From contig NW_019173941.1 of NCBI RefSeq assembly GCF_001642475.1, positions 124,001 through 188,000 of the forward strand: 64,000 bases of DNA. Direction: 5' to 3'. Below, one piece after another: positions 32,106 to 43,352 of the stretch (positions are counted from its first letter, which is position 1; each line of letters starts with the position of its first letter). The stretch comes from Fonsecaea monophora (taxonomy: Eukaryota > Ascomycota > Eurotiomycetes > Chaetothyriales > Herpotrichiellaceae). The notes below the pieces were generated by a model, which did not search any database, was not told the origin of the DNA, and saw nothing but the letters and a program-made list of their open reading frames with translations. The position numbers were made by a program, and so were the translations under genes.

Positions 32106-33135
32106 ATTTGCGTCGATTCCTGCAACCCACGTTCGCGATAATGAGGAGATAGGGAGACGTGCTCCTTCTCTTATTTAATGTCCGGCATGCGAGCAGGAAT
32201 TTGAGTGGGAGGTGGAAAGACAAAGGACGGATAAGTCACGACTGTAGTTTCAGCCTGGTGGAGGCAAGCGACAAGGAAACAAGCAGTGTTGAATGAGACA
32301 ACGCAGGGTACGTGAGAGGCTGCTGAACAAAGCACTTTGTGGACGTGTCTGCTAAACTGTAATTGCTAGTGGCCGTTGAGCAGTGGGAAAGGAGGCAAAC
32401 GGGAGGAAGAGACGTTGAGGCTTCGGCGTTCGCAGGTGCCTTTGGGATAGATGGCCAGATGCAAAATGGATGACGAGTTCGGGCGGCTTTGAGACTGGCT
32501 TGATCGTGGCACTGTCACGTCGATGTCGTTCATGGATCGTGGCTGCAGAGTCTGAAACACTCGATCAACGACCAACAAGCAGCACAAGGAGACTGAGGCA
32601 ACAGACAAAAGAGGCGCTTGTAACAACAGGATGAAGCAACTGTGGAGAGACAGGGGGGGTGCCTGAGTAACGAGTGAGAAGGGGAGCTCGCCCGGCTGAT
32701 CAGGGCGGATCAGGCTCATCGGGACCACCAGGGGCGCCCAATCACCATCAAGGTGGAGGCCTGGTGGGCCTATTAATGTACCTGACACCTAGGCCTAGGC
32801 GCGACTATTGGGGATGACACTGGCTGGTTAGGCACGGCTGTTGCCCTTTCTGGCTTGGTTAGCATCGACCTGAGATCCAACCAGCGCAGGCCACTTCCCT
32901 CCCTTGTGCGCAGTCTGCCATGATTCTTTTCTCACTGGCCTCATCCTTGTCCACAGCCCAAGACCATTTCATCGCCATCGTTACTCTTGCATCTCTCATC
33001 GAACAATCGTAACCTCAAAGATGTTCGATACCTTCGGGCCTATCTAGGCATGCAAGGGGAAAGTCATCATCTTGAAGCGTGAGTAGGGCTGATCAGACCC
33101 AGATACATCCCCATCATCCGGGTACTTACACCGCC
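32106..33135. promoter_or_regulatory. Divergent promoter Ste11 / ZNF511-like gene
   Basis: No gene. A TGAAACA (pheromone-response-type word) lies at 32553-32559, about 450 bp upstream of Ste11. A nine-codon upstream open frame (33021-33047, MFDTFGPI then stop) precedes the zinc finger gene. Confidence 0.5.
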
Positions 33136-33900
33136 ATGGTCAAGCGATCACGCGAGTCCTCGGCCCTTTGCTCCAGCAGCGACACCGCCAGTTCTGCGGG
33201 AGAAGAATCTCAATCTCCTCGTTCTGCAAAATTCAGTGCTGTAACCACGGTCGCTGCTCTGCCAGTCATGCCGGTCATGCAGTGCTCTCTACCGCCTCAC
33301 CGGGAAACCCTGGACTTTGCTTCTATCGAAGATTTCGAGGTACATTATGCCAAAGACCATTCCAATCGTTGCACCTCTTGCGGTAAAAATTTCCCTACTG
33401 CTCACTTCCTAGCCCTGCACATCGACGAGAACCACAATTCCTTCCGCGAGGCCCTTCAAGCCAAAGGTGAGAAGACATATGCTTGCTTCGTCGAAGATTG
33501 CGACAGAAAGTGTTCCACGCCGCAGAAACGTCGCCTCCATCTAATTGACAAACATCTGTTCCCTAAGATCTACAACTTCCGCATTGTCGACACTGGCATT
33601 GACAAGTCGACCTCCATGCTCCACGAAAGTCGCCGGAGAAGAGTGTCAACCACTTCCGATCAAATCTGTTCCACCAGAAGTCATCGAAGACAGCATTCCC
33701 GAACGGATAACAACAACAACCTCTCTCCTGTCTCCCCGAAACAGAACGTCAACAGGGACAGGAATGGAGGACCAAACTTCGGACCCATCAAGCATGTCTC
33801 GGATGCAGCCATCAGCGATCTCGAATCATCGTTGTCTGCCTTGCGATTCGTGCCCCCAAGTGTTGCCAATAAACAGCGGAATAAGCCACATCATGTGTGA
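33136..33900 (+). CDS. ZNF511-like C2H2 zinc finger protein
   Basis: A single exon of 254 residues from the ATG at 33136. After an acidic Ser-rich start come three C2H2-type units in ZNF511 order: a first unit with wide spacing (QCSLPPHRETLDF ... HYAKDH), CTSCGKNFPTAHFLALHIDENH as a standard finger (cysteines 3 apart, histidines 5 apart), and CFVEDCDRKCSTPQKRRLHL ending with IDKH. Then FPKIYNFRIVDTGIDK and a basic Ser/Arg-rich tail ending with SALRFVPPSVANKQ. The family is widespread in fungi and animals, with poorly defined function. The open frame extends upstream only without an ATG, so 33136 was taken. A GTGAGT near 33080 could be a donor of a leader intron, but no acceptor fits before the start. 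Confidence 0.82.
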   Translation: MVKRSRESSALCSSSDTASSAGEESQSPRSAKFSAVTTVAALPVMPVMQCSLPPHRETLDFASIEDFEVHYAKDHSNRCTSCGKNFPTAHFLALHIDENHNSFREALQAKGEKTYACFVEDCDRKCSTPQKRRLHLIDKHLFPKIYNFRIVDTGIDKSTSMLHESRRRRVSTTSDQICSTRSHRRQHSRTDNNNNLSPVSPKQNVNRDRNGGPNFGPIKHVSDAAISDLESSLSALRFVPPSVANKQRNKPHHV

Positions 33901-34388
33901 CGACTCCTTGGTGGAGTTTCCTCTGCCATGCCTCCGCGATCATGTTCCACATGATACAATAAAGATTTGGCAGCACCAGCAGGGAAATTGGAATCAGGCT
34001 CTTCGCTCGTGGAACTGTCAGCGTCAAATGCCGTCGTACCCCTCACGAGGCTGAGGTGCCTGAGGAAGTTCTACAGTCACAGACGGCCTATATCGCCAGT
34101 CCTTTACCCGATGAAACGCTCCCCGAAGCCTCATCCGCCATTACAAACTCCGCTACGTACACGATCGAAATCCACTTCCCCTCACATCTAACGTCCCGCA
34201 ACCAACTCAGCCGCGGGTGACTCTGGGCACAGATTGGTGCGGGGAAGATCTAAGCAACGACTTAGCCTCGAGCCCGATGTGGTACAAGATACTCAAGCTC
34301 TGCCACACAGGTGCACCTCTTAACGACATTCTCATGCGCATTGCTTGATCCCTGATCCGCCAAGTACCACCGAAATATTACGATCAAG
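33901..34388. other. Intergenic, no gene seen
   Basis: Plus-strand open stretches here are short continuations of shadow frames of the zinc finger gene. It is presumed to hold its 3' region and the promoter of the lactonase-like gene. Confidence 0.55.
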
Positions 34389-35321
34389 ATGGCGACTGTG
34401 TCGGTACATGCCCTAAGCACCGGCCACATTACAATCCCTGAACGATTCTTTGTGGTTCCAGCGGACCCTGTTGCCCAAAAAACTGTGCCATCCTTGTCAT
34501 TTTTGATACAGCACAAAGATGCAAAAAGCGGAAAGGTCACGCGAATCGTCTTCGACCTGGGTATGAGGCGGGAGCTCGACCTCTACCCGCCAGCTTTGAC
34601 TGCCCACCTGGCGAATCGAGGACCAGTGTCGACACGTCCAGATGCGGTCGCTTCACTGGCAGCCGGGGGTCTTCGTGTGAATGACATTGACTACGTGATA
34701 TTCAGCCATGTTCACTACGATCACGTCGGACTTCCGAAGGACTTCGATGACGATAAGACCAAGTTCATCGTGGGCAATGGCGCTCTCGATCTGCTTAGTG
34801 GGAAGACGCAGCTCAACTTGGGGAAACATATGGTTTTTGAGCCGGATTTGCTCCCACTAGAAAGAACGATAGAATTACCTCCTCCGGATGGTGGAGACTC
34901 ACAATTCTCATGGAAACCATTCGCCAGCTTCCCACATGCGATCGATTTCTTCAAAGACGGCAGTGTCTATATTGTCAACGCCCCCGGGCACCTCCCCGGC
35001 CACGTCAATCTCTTGTGCAGAGTCTCGAGTCACCCATCCAAGTTTGTTTGCCTAGCTGGGGACTCATGTCACGATGTTCGATTGTTGACGGGGGAGTGCG
35101 ACATAGCGACGTGGACGGACGAGACCGGGAGATACTGCTGCATGCATGTGGACATCCCCAAGTCGAAGGAGACATTGGCTCGCCTCTACTCGGCCTCCAA
35201 AGAAGGCATCCAGGTGGAAGGCGAAGAGAAGCCGGCAGAGTTTGAAATCATCTTTGCCCATGATTTCGCGTGGGAAGAGAGGGCAGTCAGGGAGAGGAAG
35301 TTCTGGCCGGGGAAACTATGA
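34389..35321 (+). CDS. Metallo-beta-lactamase-fold hydrolase, lactonase-like
   Basis: A single exon of 310 residues, no signal peptide. The metal-binding motif HVHYDH (HxHxDH) lies near residue 107 in YVIFSHVHYDHVGLPKDF. NAPGHLPGHVNLL gives the next His ligand, LAGDSCHD the bridging Asp, and IIFAHD a late His. This layout matches the AHL-lactonase-like branch of the metallo-beta-lactamase superfamily, where two metal ions hydrolyse lactone rings. Fungal members include detoxifying lactonases, but most are uncharacterised, so the substrate is unknown. The neighbours are housekeeping genes and do not suggest a pathway. Confidence 0.85.
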   Translation: MATVSVHALSTGHITIPERFFVVPADPVAQKTVPSLSFLIQHKDAKSGKVTRIVFDLGMRRELDLYPPALTAHLANRGPVSTRPDAVASLAAGGLRVNDIDYVIFSHVHYDHVGLPKDFDDDKTKFIVGNGALDLLSGKTQLNLGKHMVFEPDLLPLERTIELPPPDGGDSQFSWKPFASFPHAIDFFKDGSVYIVNAPGHLPGHVNLLCRVSSHPSKFVCLAGDSCHDVRLLTGECDIATWTDETGRYCCMHVDIPKSKETLARLYSASKEGIQVEGEEKPAEFEIIFAHDFAWEERAVRERKFWPGKL

Positions 35322-35756
35322 TCGGTCCTTGCGTGATAGACGGGATGGACCTGGTGAGGTGGTCGATAGACTGGGCGATTTTGATGTTGCTTCCTCCATC
35401 ATCTTCACGAGCTACGTCGGACACATCCAAGCATTGTCTGATCCTCTCTTACAACGAATGATGAGAAACGCCACGCTCAGTGACCGTCTCTCTCTTCCTT
35501 GCTGGCCGTTGATGATTTGTTATAGCTACACAAGAGTATTTTCCGCCCTGATACAAATATGCTCGGTTAAACCCGAGTCCAACCCCAGCAAATGCCGTCT
35601 TCCTCCTGTTCGGGGCAATTATTCTGCTCGGGGGTATCTTTGGCATGTAAGTTGAACAAGACTCGACATGATAATGCTTCCATCCAACTCAATCCTAGTA
35701 CAATAGGTTGGCGCCATGCCTCCCGTTCGATGGGACCAATGCTCATGCGCCTCCCT
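35322..35756. other. Convergent intergenic region
   Basis: About 430 bp between the stop codons of the lactonase-like gene and the formin; no gene seen. Confidence 0.6.
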
Positions 35757-38700
35757 TTAATCCTGAACCAAAACCTCTTCCCTCCTTTTCTCGTCCTCTG
35801 CATCGACTCCAGCTTCTTCATCGTCGTCGTCATCCGGCGTCGGACTGACAATTATCGCCGGTGGGGGTTGTGTGGCCACGGGGCTCAAAGTGCCCCCAGA
35901 GGACCGTTTATCCTCGGTAGGAGAGGAACCATCATTGCCTCCGTCCTGGCCACGCTTTTCTTCGATCTTCGTTTCGGTCGGCGACAATATAGACTCCTTG
36001 GTAACACTGCTGGTGCTCTGATGTGCAGTCCGACGTCTCATTCGCCGGGCCTTGCGTTCTTCATCGGCTCCCTCACGCCTCCTCCGCACATCGAGCTCGT
36101 CGCCGGTTGAGGGGGCGGAACTTCTCATTTCCTGCAGGGCCTTCAGAGCCCGATCGGCGACATCTTCGCTTTCGCTGACATCCCCTCTGCCGCTGGTGCC
36201 ATCTGTACTCAGACTATCTTCGTTGGCTTTCTCTCCTGCACCAGCAAGACCGCGACTCTCTTCCACGCCGTCCTTTACCTGAAGTTCGGGAAGTTGCTGG
36301 CCGCTGGCGACTCTTTGATCATATCTCTCCTTTAACCTCGCCCGTCTCCTTCGGTCACGTTGGTCTTTCACTTGTGGTGCCGCAGCTCGAAGTTTCTCGA
36401 GTAAGGTTTCCATAGCACCGTTGGCCGGTGGACTACCTGGTGTTTCGGCGCCACTTGCGGCACTGCTGGCGGTGGCACTCGCCTGAGCTCTCTTCCGAGC
36501 CAAACTGGCTTCAAGACGTCGTTTGTTCTCCTCCATGGCCATGTTTTTCTCGCGTGACTTCTTCCATTCCGTGACAAAGCCACTCAGTTTTCCGAAGAAC
36601 TCTCTGCGGGCATTTTCGTCTTGATTATCTTCTCCAAAATAGGTCATAATGTCATCGTATGTCCTCGACGCCTCATCCAGGAAGAGCTGGAGTTGTTCTG
36701 CCTTGCGCCTTGCCTCCTTCATCGACCTTTGTACGACTTGTGCAACACGATCTTGAGGATGGAACTTCTTAGGATCGCTCAAGTTGCCAGCGTCTAGTGA
36801 AGACTGGACGTTCTTAATGTTGTCAATGTACTTCTTTGCGTCTTGCCGCAGTTGGTCAACGTTGAGTTTGGCCGCAGTAATGACACCAGCGATATCCTCC
36901 ACAAACCCCTCCCATTGAGAATACTGATTGCGAACGATGCGTTCAATAAGGTCAGCGAACGTGGTTTCATTCTTGTCGTCCTTTACCATGCCGAGTCGCG
37001 CAAGGGAGCTCAGTTTAAAGCCAGAGGCTTGTTTGTTTGAGTCGTTCATGTAGTTTCCGATATCAAGAATGAGGGCCAAGACGCTCATGAGAGAAGTTGA
37101 GTCGCGAATAGCCTCCGAAACATTGACAACATCCTTCAGCTTGCCGGAAATCTCATCGTATTCTTGCTCGTAACTTCGTGTCAAAGCCAGCGCTCGCATT
37201 CTAGCTTTCCAGTAGTGGTGTAACTCGTAGGCCGTCTGGAGGTAGATCTGATCTTCTCTTGTCAACTCTGATGGATCTTGCTCTCGCTTCGAAGTCAAGG
37301 CGTCAGGCCCGGTCCAGTCTTTGCTGTAGGGAGCCATGAGTTTAGCGATATTTTCGGGAATGGTGCAAAGATCTTCTCGTTGAAGGAAATCCATAACCAC
37401 GTTGTTGTCCAAGACCTCCTTGTCGCATTGAATAATCTTCCGAACCACCTCATCCGCCGAATCATTTTTGAACTTGGCCATAGAGACGTGGAAGTTCCTC
37501 ATCATGTCACTACTGATGATCTGCTTCTTGTCATTCTTACCCTTGCTGCCTGCTCCGCCAATGATCTTGATCTCCTTCGCAATGAACAGTTTCTCAACCT
37601 CATCGAGGACACCCTTGCGCTGCAATTCGCGATACTTCTCTTCCCGGGACTCAGGATTCACATTCTCTGCCCAAACAGTTACTTGAGGCGTGTCAACTTT
37701 GTCCCAGTGGAAGGCTTTGAGTTTCTTCTTCGGTCGCATGATTGGATTCTTAAGCACAGGCACAGGCAGCACAGGAGACTGAGGTAAGAAATGCCCATGC
37801 TGAGCACCAGGTAGAGCTGGAGCTCCTGGGGGCGGAGGGGGTGGCGGGGGGATGGGTGACAATGGACTCATAGGTAGAGAACCAGGAGGAGGCGGTGGAG
37901 GGGGAGGTGGGCCGCCAGTGAAGCCTGGCATGGATGGCGTAGCAGGAGACATGGGCATGCCGGGGAGGGGTGGAGGTGGTGGTGGCGGTGGAGGTGGCGG
38001 CGCTCCTGTTTCGAACCCGGCGATCAAAGAAGCAGACGAAGGAGGGGGTGGAGGAGGCGGCGGAGGAGGAGGCCCATTGAATTGGGCCTCCTCTGTAGGC
38101 TGCTGTGCTTGTCCCTCATCAAGAGGAGTCCTGGGGGACTCGGACTCAAGGCTCGGATGGGTTGGTCCAGTTGTAACACCAGCATCGTCCCCTTCTCCTG
38201 CGACCTCGTCGATTTCGTCGTCGATCTTCTTGACCTTTGAGGCAAGTTCGTCGAGAAGATTGCTCTGTTGGTTTTGTTGCTCGGCGGAGATCTTGGGTCG
38301 TTTGTACTCGACAAGTCGCGGCTTCTCGAAGATGACATCTTCTTCCATATCTGAATCCTGCTCTGCTTCTTCGCTGATCGCGAGGGCCTCAACCGCAGCT
38401 CTCCGGGGGCCCTTATGGGCATTGCTGCGATGGACACTGCCCATGACGCTGTTGGTGAGATGTCGCCTTGTCTGCTCCTGGAAATCGGCATCAACTGCGT
38501 CGTCCATCCTTTCACGAAGCTCTCTAAGTCGATCGGAAGGCCCTGTCTGGCCCCAAACTTTGCCTTCCAGTTTGAATTGTGTCTTGGTTCGCTCAAGGTT
38601 GCGTTCCAGGCGCTCCATCAACTTCTCCCGGTCCAGAATACCTGCCAATTGAGCAGGGTCTTGAGAAACAGAGCCTTCTTTGGCAGCTCGTGAAGCCGCC

Positions 38701-41174
38701 ACATCCTGGGCGTCCCGAAGCATGAGATAAAGCTCTCGCGTCTCTAACTCATTGCGTTGCAATTCTTGGGCTCGGATTCGTTGCAGCTCAGCAACCTCCG
38801 ACTTAAGAGACTCGGCCTGCCTGGACTGCATCTCAATGATGCCAGCTTGTTCTTCGATCTGCTTCTGCAGCTTCTTGACCAAGCCATTAGCACCCATGGC
38901 TATCTGAGCAGCCATTTCATCCCTTTCGGCAAGGGCAGCTTCGGCGATTTGCCTCGACTCGGTGGCTTCATCAAAAGCGATTCGGGCCTCGTCGTCGGTA
39001 TGCAGGCGATCCAGCAAGCTCTGGACGGTGAAGTTCAGGCTCTGCTTGAGATCCATATCTGGCAGCCGCCTATCCATGGCCACGTAGCTGAGCATCGAGT
39101 CCACGAGCTGAAACATTCTCAACCGTTCGTCGGCATTGTTCTCTCTAAGTAACAACATGTGCTGCATGGCCGAGATGAAGTAGTCTTGGGTTCGTGTGCC
39201 GTGGACTTTGGACATGATGGCGTCTGTGATTTGCATCGGATCCGTCATATCCTTGACCTCCCCTTCAATGCTCTCGACCATGCTGCTTCCTTCACGCTGG
39301 AGCAGATCCTCGTAGTCGATCGCCTCATTTTCACGGAACTTCGCAATCTGTTTATCAATCACGTCGTACTGGAAAGACTCCATCTTCACCAGTATCCGCT
39401 TGATCCCACAAGCAATGAACTGAGCTCTGATGTGGCATCGTAATTGCAAGTCCCGGTCAGGAGCGTCCACCAACATGTTGATCAGGACAAGCGTGGCCAC
39501 GGCATATTCCATCAGAAGGTTTTCCATACCGATGCCACCACTCCGGACTTCTTCGCTTGCCCCAACCAGGCTGCCCATTTTGCCCCGGCCATCTATGGTA
39601 ACTTCGACAATGCGCATCCAAGCGTCAAAGCGTCCGTTCTCGCTCATTTGGTTCTTGACAAAGTCCATGGCTTGCAGCACCTTTAGATGGCCTTGGCCTT
39701 GGTCCCAGTGACAAAGGAACGTCAAAACTTCGCTAACCAGTTTCCTCGTGGTAAGCCTGGGAGAAATGAGACACGTCGCGAGAGCAACCGGTATCTGCTC
39801 GTGCTTCAAAGCATCATCAGCACCGTATTTGTTGTTCATCAACGCCTTTAGACACTTGACAATGTCATATTCCCTGTCCAAGTCCTTGTCGGTCGAAGTA
39901 ATAGAACTGACGGGCGTCGGGCCGTTAGCTTGACGCCGGTTTATCTTCATGAGGACACTAGTCAAGGCGATTTGTCCCTGTGCTTCGATGAACGCCTTAA
40001 CCCAAATGATGGGCTGGGTTCGTAGACTGACACTCAGACTTTGTAACTGTTTGGCCGTAATACTGTTGTCCAAAATCCTCTTGACATACCACTCGGGAGT
40101 GCCCTCGACGTCTTTAGGTATCGGGCCATCTGGGGTCAGCTTTGCTTGCTGCCTCCTTTTCTGCTCACCTTGCCATTCAGTCAATTTGTCTTGATGCACG
40201 AGAGTCCATTTCTTTGCGGGTGCATATGCCATCATCTGTCGCCTTGCTTGCTCGGGAAGGTTCTGCCAACCACGTTTGTGCATCAACTGTAGAAACAACT
40301 TTTCAATTTCTGCATCACTCTGAGGTTTTGGAAGGTAAAACCCGGCTGGAGTAAAGGAAGTAGTTGAGCTGAACGGCGGGGCTTGCTGAGTGGGCCAGCC
40401 CGAATGTGAACTGATCTTTGAAAGTCTCGAATGTGTAGGAGAAATTACGGTCACAGAGGAGTCTGAATCCTGCCGGTGAGGCATTGCAGTTCGTGACGAG
40501 TTGTCCGAGGAAAACAGACTGGAACCTCGTGTGGCTGTGGAGGCACTTGACTTTATACTGGCACCGTCAAACGACCTCCTTTGTCCCGACCCAGAGTATG
40601 AGTCGCTCGTTGATACCGAGTCATAAGTGGCGTGCTGGGGACCGTTGCTGCTTCCTGGCCGTCCCCATTGTTGATATTTTGTGCCTCGATCCCCAGCCTG
40701 GCTAGACGCCATTGTAATACCACTTGCAGTGGTAGACTGGGGAGGCGGTCGGGGCCCAGTTGGGTGTGATGACCCGTTTGATATTCCATTGATGGCAGGG
40801 TATTGATGGAAATCAGACCCTCTCGCAAGTTGGTACGGTTGTGGCTCTTTTCGGGTTGGTACTTGGTCATCTCTAGGAAGGTAATCCACCGTCACCGGTG
40901 CTTGCCCACCCGTCGTCGTGGCAGAGTAAGGGATGGAGGTGATGACCCCGGCGGTCATGGCCAGACCTAAGTTATCAGGATCTTGGCCATCATTGGAGGC
41001 TACCGACTCTCTTTTCGAATGGCGGGAGCCCCAGGAGCCGTTGGTGTGGGAGGAATCGAGACTACCGCTTCCTTCGTGTCGACTATCGGCCTTTGTATCT
41101 CGATTGCGTCTGAAGAAACCTTTGCTCGCGGACGACTGTCTGGTCGTCTTGTCGTTCTGGATTATCTGGGGCAT
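35757..41174 (-). CDS. sepA: Formin SepA/Bni1
   Basis: A single exon of 1805 residues, close to the length of Aspergillus SepA. A disordered Ser-rich N-terminus is followed by the GTPase-binding/FH3 region from about residue 280 (IEKLFLQLMHKRGWQNLP) to about 700, a coiled coil, and the FH1 region (about 1030-1130) with four or more proline runs of up to about eleven residues. FH2 begins near 1140 (KKLKAFHWDKV) and runs to about 1560. A DAD-like autoinhibitory segment (METLLEKLRAAAPQV followed by RDRRRRAR) lies near 1590. Formins nucleate and elongate unbranched actin for cables and the contractile ring; SepA acts at hyphal tips and septa. Rho GTPases release DAD from the N-terminal region. 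FH1 is encoded by GGN-rich repeats (37,800-38,090) prone to length change. Confidence 0.96.
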   Translation of the reverse strand: MPQIIQNDKTTRQSSASKGFFRRNRDTKADSRHEGSGSLDSSHTNGSWGSRHSKRESVASNDGQDPDNLGLAMTAGVITSIPYSATTTGGQAPVTVDYLPRDDQVPTRKEPQPYQLARGSDFHQYPAINGISNGSSHPTGPRPPPQSTTASGITMASSQAGDRGTKYQQWGRPGSSNGPQHATYDSVSTSDSYSGSGQRRSFDGASIKSSASTATRGSSLFSSDNSSRTAMPHRQDSDSSVTVISPTHSRLSKISSHSGWPTQQAPPFSSTTSFTPAGFYLPKPQSDAEIEKLFLQLMHKRGWQNLPEQARRQMMAYAPAKKWTLVHQDKLTEWQGEQKRRQQAKLTPDGPIPKDVEGTPEWYVKRILDNSITAKQLQSLSVSLRTQPIIWVKAFIEAQGQIALTSVLMKINRRQANGPTPVSSITSTDKDLDREYDIVKCLKALMNNKYGADDALKHEQIPVALATCLISPRLTTRKLVSEVLTFLCHWDQGQGHLKVLQAMDFVKNQMSENGRFDAWMRIVEVTIDGRGKMGSLVGASEEVRSGGIGMENLLMEYAVATLVLINMLVDAPDRDLQLRCHIRAQFIACGIKRILVKMESFQYDVIDKQIAKFRENEAIDYEDLLQREGSSMVESIEGEVKDMTDPMQITDAIMSKVHGTRTQDYFISAMQHMLLLRENNADERLRMFQLVDSMLSYVAMDRRLPDMDLKQSLNFTVQSLLDRLHTDDEARIAFDEATESRQIAEAALAERDEMAAQIAMGANGLVKKLQKQIEEQAGIIEMQSRQAESLKSEVAELQRIRAQELQRNELETRELYLMLRDAQDVAASRAAKEGSVSQDPAQLAGILDREKLMERLERNLERTKTQFKLEGKVWGQTGPSDRLRELRERMDDAVDADFQEQTRRHLTNSVMGSVHRSNAHKGPRRAAVEALAISEEAEQDSDMEEDVIFEKPRLVEYKRPKISAEQQNQQSNLLDELASKVKKIDDEIDEVAGEGDDAGVTTGPTHPSLESESPRTPLDEGQAQQPTEEAQFNGPPPPPPPPPPPSSASLIAGFETGAPPPPPPPPPPPLPGMPMSPATPSMPGFTGGPPPPPPPPPGSLPMSPLSPIPPPPPPPPGAPALPGAQHGHFLPQSPVLPVPVLKNPIMRPKKKLKAFHWDKVDTPQVTVWAENVNPESREEKYRELQRKGVLDEVEKLFIAKEIKIIGGAGSKGKNDKKQIISSDMMRNFHVSMAKFKNDSADEVVRKIIQCDKEVLDNNVVMDFLQREDLCTIPENIAKLMAPYSKDWTGPDALTSKREQDPSELTREDQIYLQTAYELHHYWKARMRALALTRSYEQEYDEISGKLKDVVNVSEAIRDSTSLMSVLALILDIGNYMNDSNKQASGFKLSSLARLGMVKDDKNETTFADLIERIVRNQYSQWEGFVEDIAGVITAAKLNVDQLRQDAKKYIDNIKNVQSSLDAGNLSDPKKFHPQDRVAQVVQRSMKEARRKAEQLQLFLDEASRTYDDIMTYFGEDNQDENARREFFGKLSGFVTEWKKSREKNMAMEENKRRLEASLARKRAQASATASSAASGAETPGSPPANGAMETLLEKLRAAAPQVKDQRDRRRRARLKERYDQRVASGQQLPELQVKDGVEESRGLAGAGEKANEDSLSTDGTSGRGDVSESEDVADRALKALQEMRSSAPSTGDELDVRRRREGADEERKARRMRRRTAHQSTSSVTKESILSPTETKIEEKRGQDGGNDGSSPTEDKRSSGGTLSPVATQPPPAIIVSPTPDDDDDEEAGVDAEDEKRREEVLVQD

Positions 41175-42601
41175 ACTCGGTGGCGCGCAGGCAGGCCAAC
41201 AGGACGCATGTGTACCTAAATGCGATCGTTATGGCCCCCAAGTTGGGAAAGTCCACCTCTTTGAGACTTTTCTCCTCCTCTTTTCCAAATAGCCCTGATT
41301 CTGTGACGCTCTCGGATTCGGCTGCGGTTGGCGGGTCCTATCCTTGCATGGTGCCCTGCACTTTCTGAGACTGATACACCTAAGTCCAATCCAAGAGATA
41401 TCGGGTTGCAACGCGGCGAGCACGTGTGCTAGCCAAAACGATCGCAAGATGCTGTCGAACAAAGAGGAATCAGAATCGTTCAGCTGGCGAGGCGGTAAAC
41501 AATTGGGCGCTGGTGCAGACAATGAAACGGCGTATTTATTGGCTGCGGACGTCAGTGAGCGCTGTAACCAAGTGAAGGCGAGCGAAAAAAGACCGGATAA
41601 AGCGAGAGGGAAGAACGCTGGCTCGCAAACGAAGACGAAGGACACATCAACACCACCGCTCAGGTGGTCGTCATTTGTCCAAGAAGTTTGTAAGGGCAAG
41701 AATCGTGGTGGTGATGATGGTGGACGATGAATCAAACGTACCAGAGCCCCGTCAGGTGTGCATCGCAGTCTCCCGACCCGTCCAAGAACCACCCAGCCAG
41801 GCCAGCAAATGATGGATCTCAACTTGTCCTTAGTTTTAGGGCGTTGTGGATTTAGTTTGGTGGGCGCCACAGGTGCTTGGTGCCTTCCTGCCAGGGGTTG
41901 AATCAACAATCATGTTTGGCGGTGTTCTCGGTGCACTTGATTGCTTAAGCGGCCGTGGTGGTAGCGCAAGGGACCAATGGCCATGTTCAACGGCTGCCCC
42001 CAGTTGGCGGACAGTAGGGGGGGCATGCCCACTAAATGCCCACCACAGACGTCCCCTAGGCTCTTCCACCTGGGATCATCACCCACTAACCGGGTACGTG
42101 GCCTTCCATCCCTTTCACTCAATCCCTCAGCTAAGCCAATCTCAACTCCTGCTCATGCACGCGATACACCATGCCAATGTACTGTACTTAGGGACGGAGT
42201 TTCCCTGAGATGGATGTCCCAGTCATCACAGTCGCTTTGTGTCCTCGGAATCCTTTGCTACCCGTGTCCCGGACTCTTGACTTTCAAGGTCTAATACTTA
42301 ACGCTTGTACCCGCTCGACAACTGCTGCAAACAGACAAGACCTACGAAGACACCGCAGAGGACAAGATTGGACAAGTGTTCAGGCGCCCGTGCCACACCT
42401 TGAGAGAGTTACCGATTCGCCTCCAACCGACGAACAGCCCCTCCTCCTGGCTACGGTCTGGACACCAAGCTTGCCAGATTTGGCTGCGGCTAATCTCACG
42501 ACGGGCACTACCTTTGGACACCTCACTCCATACCACTTCCGTGTATATACCGCGACCTGCCCTCCCATTCCCTATCTGCCGCCGAACATGGCGGCGTAAA
42601 A
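41175..42601. promoter_or_regulatory. Divergent promoter formin / membrane protein gene
   Basis: No gene supported over 1.4 kb. Open stretches on both strands lack domain features. Confidence 0.5.
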
Positions 42602-43352
42602 ATGGGCTCCCTCTTGAGGCGCTCGCTGCCCAGCACGATCGTTAACACCGAAGACGCACCGCCAGCTCCTGTCAGCACCACAGTCGCCGACAGCGCGATG
42701 GCTGGGTCGGGTTTCTTGAACTTCTCCAGGGTATGAGTTCCCATTTGAAAGCAAGCGGGAGTTTTGACAGGACTGACCGGTGGTACAGACGATTCTCCTT
42801 CCTCTGTTCATTTCCCTGATCCTCTACCTCGTGGTCTTCTACGCCTTGCTGCCTCTGTATCGCCGCCATCGTGCGCGGTATTCACAATACCTACCTCTGC
42901 CGCTCGAGTCTGTTCAGTCCGCATCCGCTTCTCTCTCCACCCGCGTCCTCAACTCGGTAATACCTGCTCAGCTCCGCAACATGCTACCAGCACTCTTTAC
43001 CCGAATTTTTATGCCCTCAACATGGGCGTTTCGGACCTCACACGGCCGGTCAAACAGCATTGTTAGCGCAGACGACGGCACTCTCTTTGATGAAGAATCC
43101 GGTGAGGCGATGGTTGGATTTGACGCTCAGGAGCGAAACCGCCGGCGAGATGCCATGGAGAGGCAAGTTTCCAACATGGATGCTGCCACCAGGACTGTGA
43201 GTCGCAGCGGTGGTTTGGCACGACAACACGAATCGGACTCGAACCGACGACTAAGTCGAGAGTTGGAGGAAGGATTCCGCGATGATTCTGATGAGGATGA
43301 CCAGGACGATCAAGTCGTTGTGGGGAGGCGAGGTAGTGGTGCACGGACATGA
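42602..43352 (+). CDS. Uncharacterised single-pass membrane protein
   Basis: Two exons, 42602-42730 and 42789-43352, separated by a 58-bp intron (GTATGA..TACAG), give about 230 residues. The N-terminus (MGSLLRRSLPSTIVNTEDAP) is followed by one strong hydrophobic segment at about 46-66 (LLPLFISLILYLVVFYALL) and a positively charged flank (PLYRRHRARYSQYLP), favouring a cytosolic C-terminus. The C-terminal half is hydrophilic and ends in an acidic stretch. No enzyme motif is present. I believe similar small proteins occur across Pezizomycotina, but no function is known to me. The start is the ATG closest to the shared pattern; the unspliced frame begins at a non-ATG codon. Confidence 0.72.

Noticed and set aside
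33079..33135. Upstream extension or leader intron of the ZNF511-like gene
   Set aside because: The extension begins without ATG; a GTGAGT is present but no acceptor at a workable distance before the ATG.
37820..38652. Glycine- and serine-rich plus-strand frame opposite the formin
   Set aside because: It is the shadow of the poly-proline FH1 codons on the other strand.
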